Shown: piece after piece, positions 24,625 through 32,564 of the stretch
Numbering within the stretch: the stretch's first letter is position 1
Layout of the letters: every line of letters starts with the position of its first letter
The notes under the pieces: model-generated
Told to the model about the DNA's origin: nothing
The model's input: the letters and a program-made list of their open reading frames with translations, nothing else
Databases searched by the model: none
Source: Deltaproteobacteria bacterium
GTDB taxonomy: Bacteria; Myxococcota_A; UBA9042; PHBI01
NCBI GenBank assembly: GCA_020632715.1
Contig: JACKFA010000007.1
Span: forward strand, 1 to 64,000
DNA length: 64,000 nt
Direction of reading: 5' to 3'
Position numbers and translations under genes: made by a program

Positions 24625-24845
24625 CGACCGCGGTCCGCCCTGCGCGACCCTGCGAGCGCGCGACCCCGCGGTCCGCCCCGACGCGACCCCGCGGTCCGCC
24701 CCGACGCGACCCTGCGGTCCGCCCCGACGCGACCCTGCGGTCCGCCCCGACGCGACCCTGCGGTCCGCCCCGCGCGACCCTGCGGTCCGCCCTGCGCGAC
24801 CCGCGGTCCGCTCTGCGCGACCCTGCGGTCCGCTCCGACGCGCTT
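24625..24845. repeat. Tandem 20-23-bp repeat array
   Basis: About ten head-to-tail units beginning GCGACCCTGCGGTCCG, with a period of mostly 23 bp shortening to about 20 bp towards the right end. There are no unique spacers, so it is not a CRISPR. The array lies between the duplicated REP-like hairpins and an inverted hairpin at 24850-24874. It is non-coding and sits in the 460-bp gap between the TlpA-like gene and the double protease. Confidence 0.8.
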
Positions 24846-24849
24846 CACC

Positions 24850-24874
24850 GTAGGGGCGGCCCTCGTGGCCGCCC
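24850..24874 (-). repeat. REP-like hairpin, inverted copy
   Basis: GTAGGGGCGGCCCTCGTGG and the following bases are the reverse complement of the hairpins at 24432 and 24531 and of the array at 60364. The 8-bp arms GGGCGGCC/GGCCGCCC enclose a 5-bp loop. It lies 10 bp past the stop of the protease gene and could also act as an mRNA-end structure. Confidence 0.7.
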
Positions 24875-24883
24875 GCTGGCCGC

Positions 24884-26908
24884 TCAGCGCAGCCCGAGGA
24901 ACGCCCTCATCGCCTGCCAGGTCACGGCGTGCCGCATCGCGGTCTTGCTGTCCCAGCTGTTGTGGAGCGCCACGACGTCGCCGTCGCGGTCGAACAGCGG
25001 GCTCCCGGAGTGGCCCCAGTACGTCCACGCGTCGTGCTTCGTGCGCCCGAGCGACTGATCGCCCAGCGGGTCGCCCACGAAGCCGCGGATCTTCCCGACC
25101 GACACGTGCCAGCGATCGTAGCCCGTCTCCTCGCCGTTCGGGGAGCGCGTCCCCGGCATCCCGATCACCACCACCCCGTCGCCGACGCGCGGCGCCCGCG
25201 GCGCCACGCGCGCCGTCGGCAGCCCGGCGCCCCCCTCGAGCGTCACGAGCGCGAGGTCGTGCTCGGCGTCGAGCTTCGTGCACACGCCCGCGAGCTGCGT
25301 CCCGTCCGGGAAGAGCACCGCGAACCGCTTCCCGACGTTGTCCGCGACGTGCGCGTTCGTGAGCACGAGCCCGCTCGCGAGCAGGTTCACCCCCGTCCCC
25401 CCGCCGATCTTCACGACCGCCGGCTGCACCCGCCGGATCGCCGCCCGCCACGCCGGGTCCTCGATCGCCGCGTCCACCTTCGCGAGGTGCGGGTTCTCCC
25501 GCGCCGCCGGCTCCGCGCGCGCGGAGGCCGGCGCCGTCGGCGCCACCTCCGCGAGCCCGTTCAGCGTCGCCCGCGCGATGGCGTCGGCGAGCTCCGGCGA
25601 CGTCCCCCGCAGGGCGTCCGCCGCCGCGCGCTGGTACGCCACGAACGCCGCCTCCGTCTGCGCGCTCACGTCCCAGCGCGCCGCGATGTAGCGGTGGTAG
25701 CGCGCCACGAGCCGCAAGGCCTCGAGCTGCCCGGCCACGACGGCGTCCCCACCGCCCGCCCGGCGCGCGAGCGCCCCGAGGTTCTTCGCGTCCTCCGCGA
25801 AGCGCGACAGATCCGCCCGCAGCATCGTGTTGCCGCCGCCGCGGTAGTCCTTCCCGACCCACACCGTGAACTGCGTGTCGCCGCGCTGCGGCTGCGTCCG
25901 CTGCCGGATGAGCGCCGGTGTCAGCTTCGCCGCGAGCGCCGCCACCTGCGCCGCCTGCGCCGCCGGCAGCGCGCCGTTCGCCCTCGCGTAGCGCGCGATG
26001 AGGTCCCGCGCCTCGGCCGCCCGCGCGTCGTCGAGCGGCCCCACCGCGAGCTCGCCGAGCCGCCCCTCGGGCGTCGCACGCTCGCGCCCGAGCGCCACGT
26101 GCACGAACCAGTCGACGCCCGGCCCGCCCTCGACCGCCTCGCCGTACGACGCCAGCACGTGCAGGATCCGCTGGCTCCCCGGGAGCTCCGGCCGCCGCGC
26201 CGCCTGGAGCAGCGCGTCCGGCAGCGCCGTCATCAGGTGCCGCGCCGTCTCCGCCTGGTCCTCGCCCGGGTTCTTCGCGCAGTAGTCGCCGACCGCGTCG
26301 CGGAGGACCCTGCCCGCGGCGCGCTTCTCGAGCGCCGCGAGGTCGCTCGCCGAGATCCGCGCGGCCGGGTAGGGGCGCTCCCCGCTGACGGCCGCCTCGA
26401 AGCGCGCGTCGTCGGAGGTGAAGTGGCGGCGGTGCGTCTCGCCGTCGGCCGTCCCGTCGACCGCGTGGAAGACCTCGTGATGGAACGTCAGCGGCAGCTG
26501 CTGGGCGTTGTAGAACGCGGCGACGATGGTGTCCTCGCCGTTCCACTGCCCGAAGTAGACGTAGCCGCCGCGCTCCTCGTCGTAGGGGCGGAAGCCGTCG
26601 CCCTCGTCGTCGACGCAGGCCGCGAACACGGCGATGTGCTTGAGGCCGACCTTCGCGAGGTAGCCCGGCGGGTACTTCCGCGCCTCGTCGAGCAGGATCC
26701 GCGCGGCGTCCGCGCGCCGCTCGGCGTCGAGCGGCGGCATCCGGTCGTAGCCCGCGCCGGGCGGCAGGCCCTCCTGGACGAAGGTGAGCTCGACCCCGGT
26801 GAGCTGCTCGAAGGCGGCTTCAGCGCCGGTCGCGCGGGCGCTGGCCGCGGCGGGCAGGAGGACGAGGGTCGAGAAGAGCGCGAGGGCGACGGGCACGTTG
26901 CGCGGCAT
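24884..26908 (-). CDS. Exported fusion of HExxH metallopeptidase-like and trypsin-like serine protease domains
   Basis: 674 aa with a signal peptide (VALALFSTLVLLPAAASA). An N-terminal domain carries FHHEVFHAVD (HEVFH at 144-148), a zincin-like HExxH within a secreted-peptidase-like context. After a mostly helical middle region, residues from about 460 form a trypsin-like domain. The catalytic His is in LTNAHV, the Asp in EHDLALV and the Ser in GHSGSPLF (Ser634). Both sites look intact, so the protein could be a bifunctional protease or a self-processing zymogen. The ATG at 26908 starts MPRNVPVAL. The 3' end abuts a repeat hairpin. Confidence 0.82.
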   Translation of the reverse strand: MPRNVPVALALFSTLVLLPAAASARATGAEAAFEQLTGVELTFVQEGLPPGAGYDRMPPLDAERRADAARILLDEARKYPPGYLAKVGLKHIAVFAACVDDEGDGFRPYDEERGGYVYFGQWNGEDTIVAAFYNAQQLPLTFHHEVFHAVDGTADGETHRRHFTSDDARFEAAVSGERPYPAARISASDLAALEKRAAGRVLRDAVGDYCAKNPGEDQAETARHLMTALPDALLQAARRPELPGSQRILHVLASYGEAVEGGPGVDWFVHVALGRERATPEGRLGELAVGPLDDARAAEARDLIARYARANGALPAAQAAQVAALAAKLTPALIRQRTQPQRGDTQFTVWVGKDYRGGGNTMLRADLSRFAEDAKNLGALARRAGGGDAVVAGQLEALRLVARYHRYIAARWDVSAQTEAAFVAYQRAAADALRGTSPELADAIARATLNGLAEVAPTAPASARAEPAARENPHLAKVDAAIEDPAWRAAIRRVQPAVVKIGGGTGVNLLASGLVLTNAHVADNVGKRFAVLFPDGTQLAGVCTKLDAEHDLALVTLEGGAGLPTARVAPRAPRVGDGVVVIGMPGTRSPNGEETGYDRWHVSVGKIRGFVGDPLGDQSLGRTKHDAWTYWGHSGSPLFDRDGDVVALHNSWDSKTAMRHAVTWQAMRAFLGLR

Positions 26909-27085
26909 GGGCAGAGTCTCCGGGGGTGCCTGCGTGACGTTTTCCTTTCGAGGGTGTCGCCGCCGAGGGACGCGCGGCGCATGGAGCGTCTTACGCGCAA
27001 ACGACCCGGAAGATTCTTCGCGAGGGCGGGTTTTACGCTCTCTTCACATGGAGCGAGGCGGTGCGGCGCCGGGCTCCGAAAAGAC

Positions 27086-27120
27086 GAAGCGCCGACGGGC
27101 GCGAAGCCAGCCGGCGCTTC
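27086..27120 (-). terminator. Rho-independent terminator of the membrane-protein gene
   Basis: GAAGCGCCG (27086-27094) and CGGCGCTTC (27112-27120) are perfect 9-bp arms with a 17-bp loop. On the minus strand the stem is followed by GTCTTTTC. It lies 22 bp past the stop of the gene ending at 27142. The remaining 230-bp gap up to the protease gene shows nothing else. Confidence 0.7.
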
Positions 27121-27141
27121 TCCTTCGGTTACAGCCGCGCG

Positions 27142-27780
27142 TCAGCCGCGGGCGCCGATCATGCTCACACCCGACAGGATGTGGCCCACGCCGAGCCCGC
27201 CCAGGCCGCCGTAGAAGGCCGCCTGCAGGAGCCCGGTCGAGTCGAACATCTTGGCGATGATGAGGACGAGCATCAGCGCCGCGCCGATGCCACCGATGAG
27301 GAGGACGGCGCCCGCCGCCTTGTCGAGGCCGCCGCTCGGCTTCGACGGGTCCCGATCCGCGCCCGAGAGGTGGGCGATGCCGCCGAGGATGCCGTTGAGC
27401 GCCGCCGTGCCGAAGAGCGCGTACAGCGTGATCTCGCCGAGCGTCAGGGACTTGGCGAGCCCGGCCACCACGACGAGCACGAGGGAGACCGTCACGAGGA
27501 GGGAGAACGTCCCGGCGAGCGCGCTGGTGCTGCCGCGCACCTTGCCATAGCCGAACCAGCCGATGCCGTTGCAGATGCCGCCCGCGAGCAGGAGCACGAA
27601 CGCGAGCAGGAGCAAGCCGCCGCCGGCCTCATCCGACATCCCGACGCGGCCAGCGCCCGACAGCGCCATGATGACCCCGACGCCGATGACGAAGAGGACG
27701 ATGAGATAGGCCGCGCCGTTGAGGAAGCCGCCGACCGCGCCGGTCATGAGCGAGCCGTTGGGCCGATCGCTGTTGGCCAT
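27142..27780 (-). CDS. Hypothetical membrane protein, about 6 TM helices
   Basis: 212 aa. Hydrophobic helices are visible at about residues 12-40, 50-75, 85-110, 115-135, 150-175 and 180-205, rich in Gly/Ala/Leu. The short N-terminus (MANSDRPNGS) and hydrophilic loops are small, and no conserved polar motif is evident. ATG 27780 is preceded by CGGAG 7 bp upstream. A strong terminator follows. No family is recognised, and a role cannot be assigned. Confidence 0.75.
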   Translation of the reverse strand: MANSDRPNGSLMTGAVGGFLNGAAYLIVLFVIGVGVIMALSGAGRVGMSDEAGGGLLLLAFVLLLAGGICNGIGWFGYGKVRGSTSALAGTFSLLVTVSLVLVVVAGLAKSLTLGEITLYALFGTAALNGILGGIAHLSGADRDPSKPSGGLDKAAGAVLLIGGIGAALMLVLIIAKMFDSTGLLQAAFYGGLGGLGVGHILSGVSMIGARG

Positions 27781-27993
27781 GGAAAAACTCCGTATTTCTA
27801 GATGGTTGGATGGTGTCCCGGGACTGGGCCGCACGCTACCACGAGCGTTGCGGCCGTCAAGTGACCCCTCGCGCCCCCAGCGGGGGCAACGATCCTCGCG
27901 AACGGCGCTCACGCCCACGTCTGCGGCGTCCGAGCCGGTCTTCGAAGCGCTCATCCGTTGTGACAGCCGGGGTCCCGCGGCTACCATGGGCGC

Positions 27994-29838
27994 ATGTCTG
28001 CCACCGACCGTCGCCACGCGCTCGCCGTCCAGCACTACGAAGCCGCCGAGGAGCTCCTCGAGTACGCCAAGCCCGAGCTCGCCCTCGCGAACTACCGGCA
28101 GGCCGCCGAGGCCCTCGAGGGGCTCGCCGACCCGCCGCTCGAGGCGCGCTGCTGGACCCGCGCAGGCGCCGTCGCGCTCGACCTCGGCGACGTCGCCGCC
28201 GCGCGCGCGCACCTCGCCGACGCCGTCGCCGTCGAGCGCGCCGCCGGGCGCGACCGCGAGCTCACCGCGACGCTCGCGCTCGCCGCCGCCGCGCACCGCC
28301 GCGCGGGCGCCCCGGGGGAGGCCGCCGCGGCCCTCCGGGAGTCGCTCGAGATCGGGGAGCGCCTGGGCGACGACCTCGTCATCGGCGCGATGGCGGGCGA
28401 GCTCGGCGAGCTCGAGCTCAACCGCGGCGCGGTCGCCGAGGCGCGCGGCCTCCTCGAGCGCGCGGTGGGCGCCTTCGGCCGCGCCGGCCGCGTGGACGCG
28501 CAGGCGAGCGCGGCGATGACCCTCGGCGACGTCGCGCGCGCGAGCGGCGACGTCGCGGCCGCGGAGAACGCCTACCGCGAGGCGCTCCACGTCTTCGGCC
28601 ACGCCCGCGACCCCATCGGCAACGCCCGCGCGCTCGCGTCGCTCGGCCACCTCTCGCGCGACGCCGGCAAGCTCGGCGACGCCGAGCAGCTCTATGACGC
28701 GTCGCTCTCGATGGCGAGCTTCGTCGGCGACCGCGAGGGCATCGCGTGCGCCGTCCAGAACCTCGGGAACCTCGCCGCCTCGCGCGGCGACCTCCCGCTC
28801 GCGCGCGACCAGTACGAGTCGGCGCTCGAGCTGTACGAGGAGCTCGACGACGCCCAGGCCATCGCGGGCCTGCGCGTGAACCTCGCGAACCTGCTCGCGA
28901 CCGAGGGGCAGCTCGAGGGCGCGCTCGGGGCCTACGAGGCCGCCATCGGCGCGCTCGAGCGGGTGCGCGCGGCGCGCGCGGTCGTCGACGTGCGCTGCCT
29001 CATCGGGCAGCTCGAGGCGCGCCTCGGGCGGCTCGACCGCGCGGAGGCGGCGTTCCGCGAGGCCCGCCGTCAGGCCGACGCGCTCGGCTACCGCCCGGCG
29101 CAGGCGCGGCTCGGCGTGAACCTCGCGGCCATCGGCTACGCGCGCGGCGACATCCAGGCGGGGGTCGCCGGCTTCGGCGCAGGCGCCGCCGACCTCGAGC
29201 GCCTCGACCGCCCCGCCGACGCGGCGACGACCTGGCTCGTCGCGGCGGACGCCCTGCTCGCCGCCGGGCGCGACGACGACGCGAGCGACGCGGTCGCGCG
29301 GGCGCGGGCGCTCCTCGGCGGTGACGCGGAGGGGCAGCGCGAGCAGCTCGACTGCGACTGGCTCGCCGCCCGGGTCGCCTTCTCGCGGGCGCCGTCGACC
29401 GAGACGCGCGAGGACCTGCTCGCCCTCGCCGACCGGCTGACGCTCGGCGGGCGCGAGGCGGACGCGCTGTCGGCGCGGCTCGCCGTCATCGACCGCGCGC
29501 TCGCGCCGGAGCTCGATCAGCCGCTCGCGGACGCGGTCACGCGCGCCGCCCTCGCGCTCGAGGTGGGGCCCCTCGCGATGGACGCGGAGTCGGCGGCGCT
29601 CGCGCTCGAGGCGTCGCCGACCGACGCGGACGTCGCGCGCGCGAGAGCCATCGTGGCGAGCGCGGCGGAGGCGGGGCTCGCGCTCTTGCGTCTCCGCGCG
29701 GAGCGGCGGCTCGCGCAGGTGCTCGCGCGCGCTGGGCGCGACGCGGAGGCGGCGGCCGTGAGGGACGCGGCGCTCGCGCGGGCGCGCTCGATGGGGGCCG
29801 TGGCGGAGGCCGCGCGGCTCGGCGAAGGCGCCGCCTGA
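27994..29838 (+). CDS. Tetratricopeptide-repeat protein
   Basis: 614 aa, soluble, built of about a dozen TPR-like helix pairs of 34-40 residues. Examples are GDVAAAENAYREALHVFGHA, GKLGDAEQLYDASLSMA, GDLPLARDQYESALELYEEL, GQLEGALGAYEAAIGALE and GRLDRAEAAFREARRQADAL. The repeats use the canonical small residues at positions 8 and 20. No enzymatic domain is visible, so it probably scaffolds protein interactions. It starts at ATG 27994 and ends 2 bp before the next gene, suggesting an operon with the NHL lipoprotein. Confidence 0.9.
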   Translation: MSATDRRHALAVQHYEAAEELLEYAKPELALANYRQAAEALEGLADPPLEARCWTRAGAVALDLGDVAAARAHLADAVAVERAAGRDRELTATLALAAAAHRRAGAPGEAAAALRESLEIGERLGDDLVIGAMAGELGELELNRGAVAEARGLLERAVGAFGRAGRVDAQASAAMTLGDVARASGDVAAAENAYREALHVFGHARDPIGNARALASLGHLSRDAGKLGDAEQLYDASLSMASFVGDREGIACAVQNLGNLAASRGDLPLARDQYESALELYEELDDAQAIAGLRVNLANLLATEGQLEGALGAYEAAIGALERVRAARAVVDVRCLIGQLEARLGRLDRAEAAFREARRQADALGYRPAQARLGVNLAAIGYARGDIQAGVAGFGAGAADLERLDRPADAATTWLVAADALLAAGRDDDASDAVARARALLGGDAEGQREQLDCDWLAARVAFSRAPSTETREDLLALADRLTLGGREADALSARLAVIDRALAPELDQPLADAVTRAALALEVGPLAMDAESAALALEASPTDADVARARAIVASAAEAGLALLRLRAERRLAQVLARAGRDAEAAAVRDAALARARSMGAVAEAARLGEGAA

Positions 29839-29840
29839 GG

Positions 29841-31133
29841 ATGCGCCGACCCAGCGCGGGGAGCGCGCGCGGCGCCAGGGGCGTTGTGCAGTGCAGCATG
29901 ATCTTGGCGCTCGTGCTCGCTCTTGGCGGGTCCGGGCCTGGGTGCAGTGCGGAAGGAGGCGCCCCGACGGGTGACGCGGACGCCGCCGCCGACACGGCCA
30001 CGGACACGGACACGGTCGCGGACGCCGAAACGGACACGGCCGCGGACACGGCCCCCGACTCCGACCCCGACACGGTCGCGGACACCGACCCCGACACGGA
30101 CACGGACCCCGACACGGACACGGCCACGGACACGGCCGAGCCCCTCACCGAGTTCGAGCAGGTCGTCGCGCGCTACGACCTCCTCACGACCGCCGCCGGC
30201 ACGGGCCTCATCACCGACAAGTCCGTCAGCGGCTGGCTCCCGACCTACGAGGGCGGCCCGGCCTCGGCCGCCGAGCTCTCGCGCCCGCACATGGCGCAGG
30301 CCGACGACGCCGGCGTCATCTACATCGCCGACAAGGACGCCCACGCGGTGCGCGCCGTCTGGACCGACGGCACCATCCACACCGTCGCCGGCACGGGCGC
30401 CCCGGGCGACGACGGCGACACCCCCGCCGTCGCGACGACCGTGCGCCTCGACGAGCCGAACGGCCTCCAGGTCCAGGGCGACGGCACCCTCTACATCCTC
30501 GACCTCGGGAACGAGGCGATCCGCAAGGTCACGCCGGGCGGCGTCATGACGACCCTCTTCCGCGTCGAGCTCGGCCTCGCGACCGGCCGCGGCCTCTGGG
30601 TCGCGCCCGACGAGTCCTCGGCCTTCGTCGCCTCGGGCACCTGGATCGCGCGCTGGACGCCCTCGGGCGGCGCGTCCGTCTTCGCGACCGGCTTCACCGA
30701 CCTCGGGAACCTCGTCGTCGACCCGGGCGGCGACCTCGTCGTCACCGACCGCGGCGCGAACCGCGTCTACCGCGTGCTCGCCGACGGCACGAAGACCGCC
30801 ATCGCCGGCAGCGGCGCCACCGCCGGCGGCGGCTCCGGCTCGCGCGCGCTCGAGAGCGGCCTCTACGGGGTGCGGGGGATCTGGTTCCTCGACACCGGCG
30901 GCTACCTGCTCGCGACCCACGAGGGCAGCCAGGTCTGGTACGTCGACACCGACGGGATCCTCCACCTCTTCCTGGCCGGCCAGAAGGGCGCCCACGCCGG
31001 CGACGGCCAGTACTTCCGGAACCCCGGCGCCAAGGTGTCCGAGGTCCGCGCCGTCACCGTCGCGCCGAGCGGCGACGTCCTCGTCACCGAGCACGACGGC
31101 GGCTTCGTCCGCGTCGTCCACCGCCGCCCCTGA
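29841..31133 (+). CDS. NHL-repeat beta-propeller lipoprotein
   Basis: 430 aa. A hydrophobic N-terminal signal (MILALVLALGG, from residue 20) precedes a probable lipidated Cys (SGPGC). Next comes a 50-residue linker made almost only of Asp, Thr, Ala and Pro (DTDT, PDTD). From about residue 100 NHL/beta-propeller blades follow (VIYIADKDAHAVRAV, TLYILDLGNEAIRKV, DLVVTDRGANRVYRV, DVLVTEHDGGFVRVV). Extracellular ligand or protein binding is inferred. An alternative start is ATG 29898. It lies between the TPR gene and the NlpC/P60 gene on one strand. Confidence 0.85.
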   Translation: MRRPSAGSARGARGVVQCSMILALVLALGGSGPGCSAEGGAPTGDADAAADTATDTDTVADAETDTAADTAPDSDPDTVADTDPDTDTDPDTDTATDTAEPLTEFEQVVARYDLLTTAAGTGLITDKSVSGWLPTYEGGPASAAELSRPHMAQADDAGVIYIADKDAHAVRAVWTDGTIHTVAGTGAPGDDGDTPAVATTVRLDEPNGLQVQGDGTLYILDLGNEAIRKVTPGGVMTTLFRVELGLATGRGLWVAPDESSAFVASGTWIARWTPSGGASVFATGFTDLGNLVVDPGGDLVVTDRGANRVYRVLADGTKTAIAGSGATAGGGSGSRALESGLYGVRGIWFLDTGGYLLATHEGSQVWYVDTDGILHLFLAGQKGAHAGDGQYFRNPGAKVSEVRAVTVAPSGDVLVTEHDGGFVRVVHRRP

Positions 31134-31175
31134 AGGCCGGTGGACTCACCCCCACACCTCGCGCGTTCCCCGCCC

Positions 31176-32564
31176 ATGCGCCACACCGCCCTCGCCGCCC
31201 TCGCCCTGCTCGCGCTCGTCACAGCACCTCGCGCCCGCGCCGACCTCCCGCCCGGGCCGCTCCCGCGCGTCGAGCCCGCGCCCGCCTGCGTCCCCGGGAG
31301 CACGGTGCGCGGCGAGCTCGCCGCCGGCACGCCCCGCGCCTACCGCGCGCTCGACGCCTGGGAGCGCGCCTGGAGCCCCGACGCCCTCGACCGCGTCCTG
31401 CTCGACGCGAGCGACATCGCGCGCTTGAACGGCCGCAACATGGACCGCCCCGAGACGTGGCAGGACGTCATCGCCGCCGACCGCGACCTCGGGCGCGTCG
31501 AGGCCGAGCTCGGCGACCGCTTCGCGCACCTCCGCGAGGCGTTCGTCGGCGGCGGGCTCGTCGAGGACGTCGTCGGCTCCTTCGGCGCCTCGCAGACCCT
31601 CGCGCGCGCGGCCACGCCCGTCGACGAGCTGCGGGTCGTCGTGCACCCCGTCGACCTCCGCTGCGTCCCGTCCCACGGCGGCTTCTTCCGCCGCCCCATC
31701 GACCGCGACTTCGACCGGAACCAGTGCGCGGAGCTCCACCCCGGCGAGCTCGTGCGCGTGGCCCTCGTCTCGCCCGACGGGCGCTGGCAGTACGTCCACG
31801 CCGGGCACGCCGTCGGCTGGCTCGAGGACGCGACGCTGACACCGCCGCTCTCGCCCGCCGCGGCCCGCGCCTACCGCGACGACGGCGCCCGCGCCGTGGT
31901 CGTCGACGACTGGGTCGAGACGGCCGCGCCCGACCTCTACCTCCGCCTCGGGACGGACCTCCCGCTCCTCGGGCGCGACGACGACGTCGGCGGCGCCTGG
32001 GTCCTCGCCCCGTCGGCCCTCGGGCTCGAGCCGCTCTGGGTGCCGGACGCGAGCGGGCTCCACGAGGGCTTCCTGCCGCTCACGCGGCGCAACGCGCTCG
32101 CGCTCGTGACCGCGCGGATGGGCGATCCCTACGGCTGGGGCGGCGTCGGCGGCGGGCGCGACTGCTCGCGGCTCCTGCTCGACGTGATGGCCACCTTCGG
32201 CGTGCGCCTCGGGCGGCACTCCTCGGTGCAGGCGGGCAGCGGGGCGCTCACGCGGGACGTGGCGGGGCTCTCGGACGAGGCGAAGCTCGCCGCCATCCAC
32301 CAGGCCGGGCAGCTCGGGGTCGTGTTTCTGTACATGCCCGGCCACATCATGTTGTATCTCGGCGAGCTCGACGGCCGCCCGTGGGCCGCCTCGGCCATCA
32401 GCGAGTACCTCGTGCCGTGCGCGGGCGGGGGGCGCGAGACCGTCCGGCTCGACAAGGTGGAGGTGACGACGCTCGAGCTCGGGCGGGGGACGGAGCGCAC
32501 GGCCTTCATCGAGCGGATCGCGACCCTCGCCGTGTTCGGAACCGGACCTGGACCCTCGCCATGA
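31176..32564 (+). CDS. Exported NlpC/P60 family cysteine peptidase
   Basis: 462 aa with a signal peptide (TALAALALLALVTAPRARA). The middle region (about residues 160-290) looks like paired bacterial SH3-type beta domains (ELVRVALVSPDGRWQYVHAG; AVGWLEDATL). The C-terminal NlpC/P60 domain has the catalytic Cys in GGGRDCSRLLLDVM and the His in YMPGHIMLYLG. Family members cut or remodel peptidoglycan peptides. ATG 31176 was chosen because it starts the signal peptide. The stop overlaps the next start (ATGA), so the two are coupled. Confidence 0.88.
   Translation: MRHTALAALALLALVTAPRARADLPPGPLPRVEPAPACVPGSTVRGELAAGTPRAYRALDAWERAWSPDALDRVLLDASDIARLNGRNMDRPETWQDVIAADRDLGRVEAELGDRFAHLREAFVGGGLVEDVVGSFGASQTLARAATPVDELRVVVHPVDLRCVPSHGGFFRRPIDRDFDRNQCAELHPGELVRVALVSPDGRWQYVHAGHAVGWLEDATLTPPLSPAAARAYRDDGARAVVVDDWVETAAPDLYLRLGTDLPLLGRDDDVGGAWVLAPSALGLEPLWVPDASGLHEGFLPLTRRNALALVTARMGDPYGWGGVGGGRDCSRLLLDVMATFGVRLGRHSSVQAGSGALTRDVAGLSDEAKLAAIHQAGQLGVVFLYMPGHIMLYLGELDGRPWAASAISEYLVPCAGGGRETVRLDKVEVTTLELGRGTERTAFIERIATLAVFGTGPGPSP

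Noticed and set aside
24625..24845. Possible CRISPR array
   Set aside because: The units are directly adjacent without unique spacers and no cas gene is nearby.
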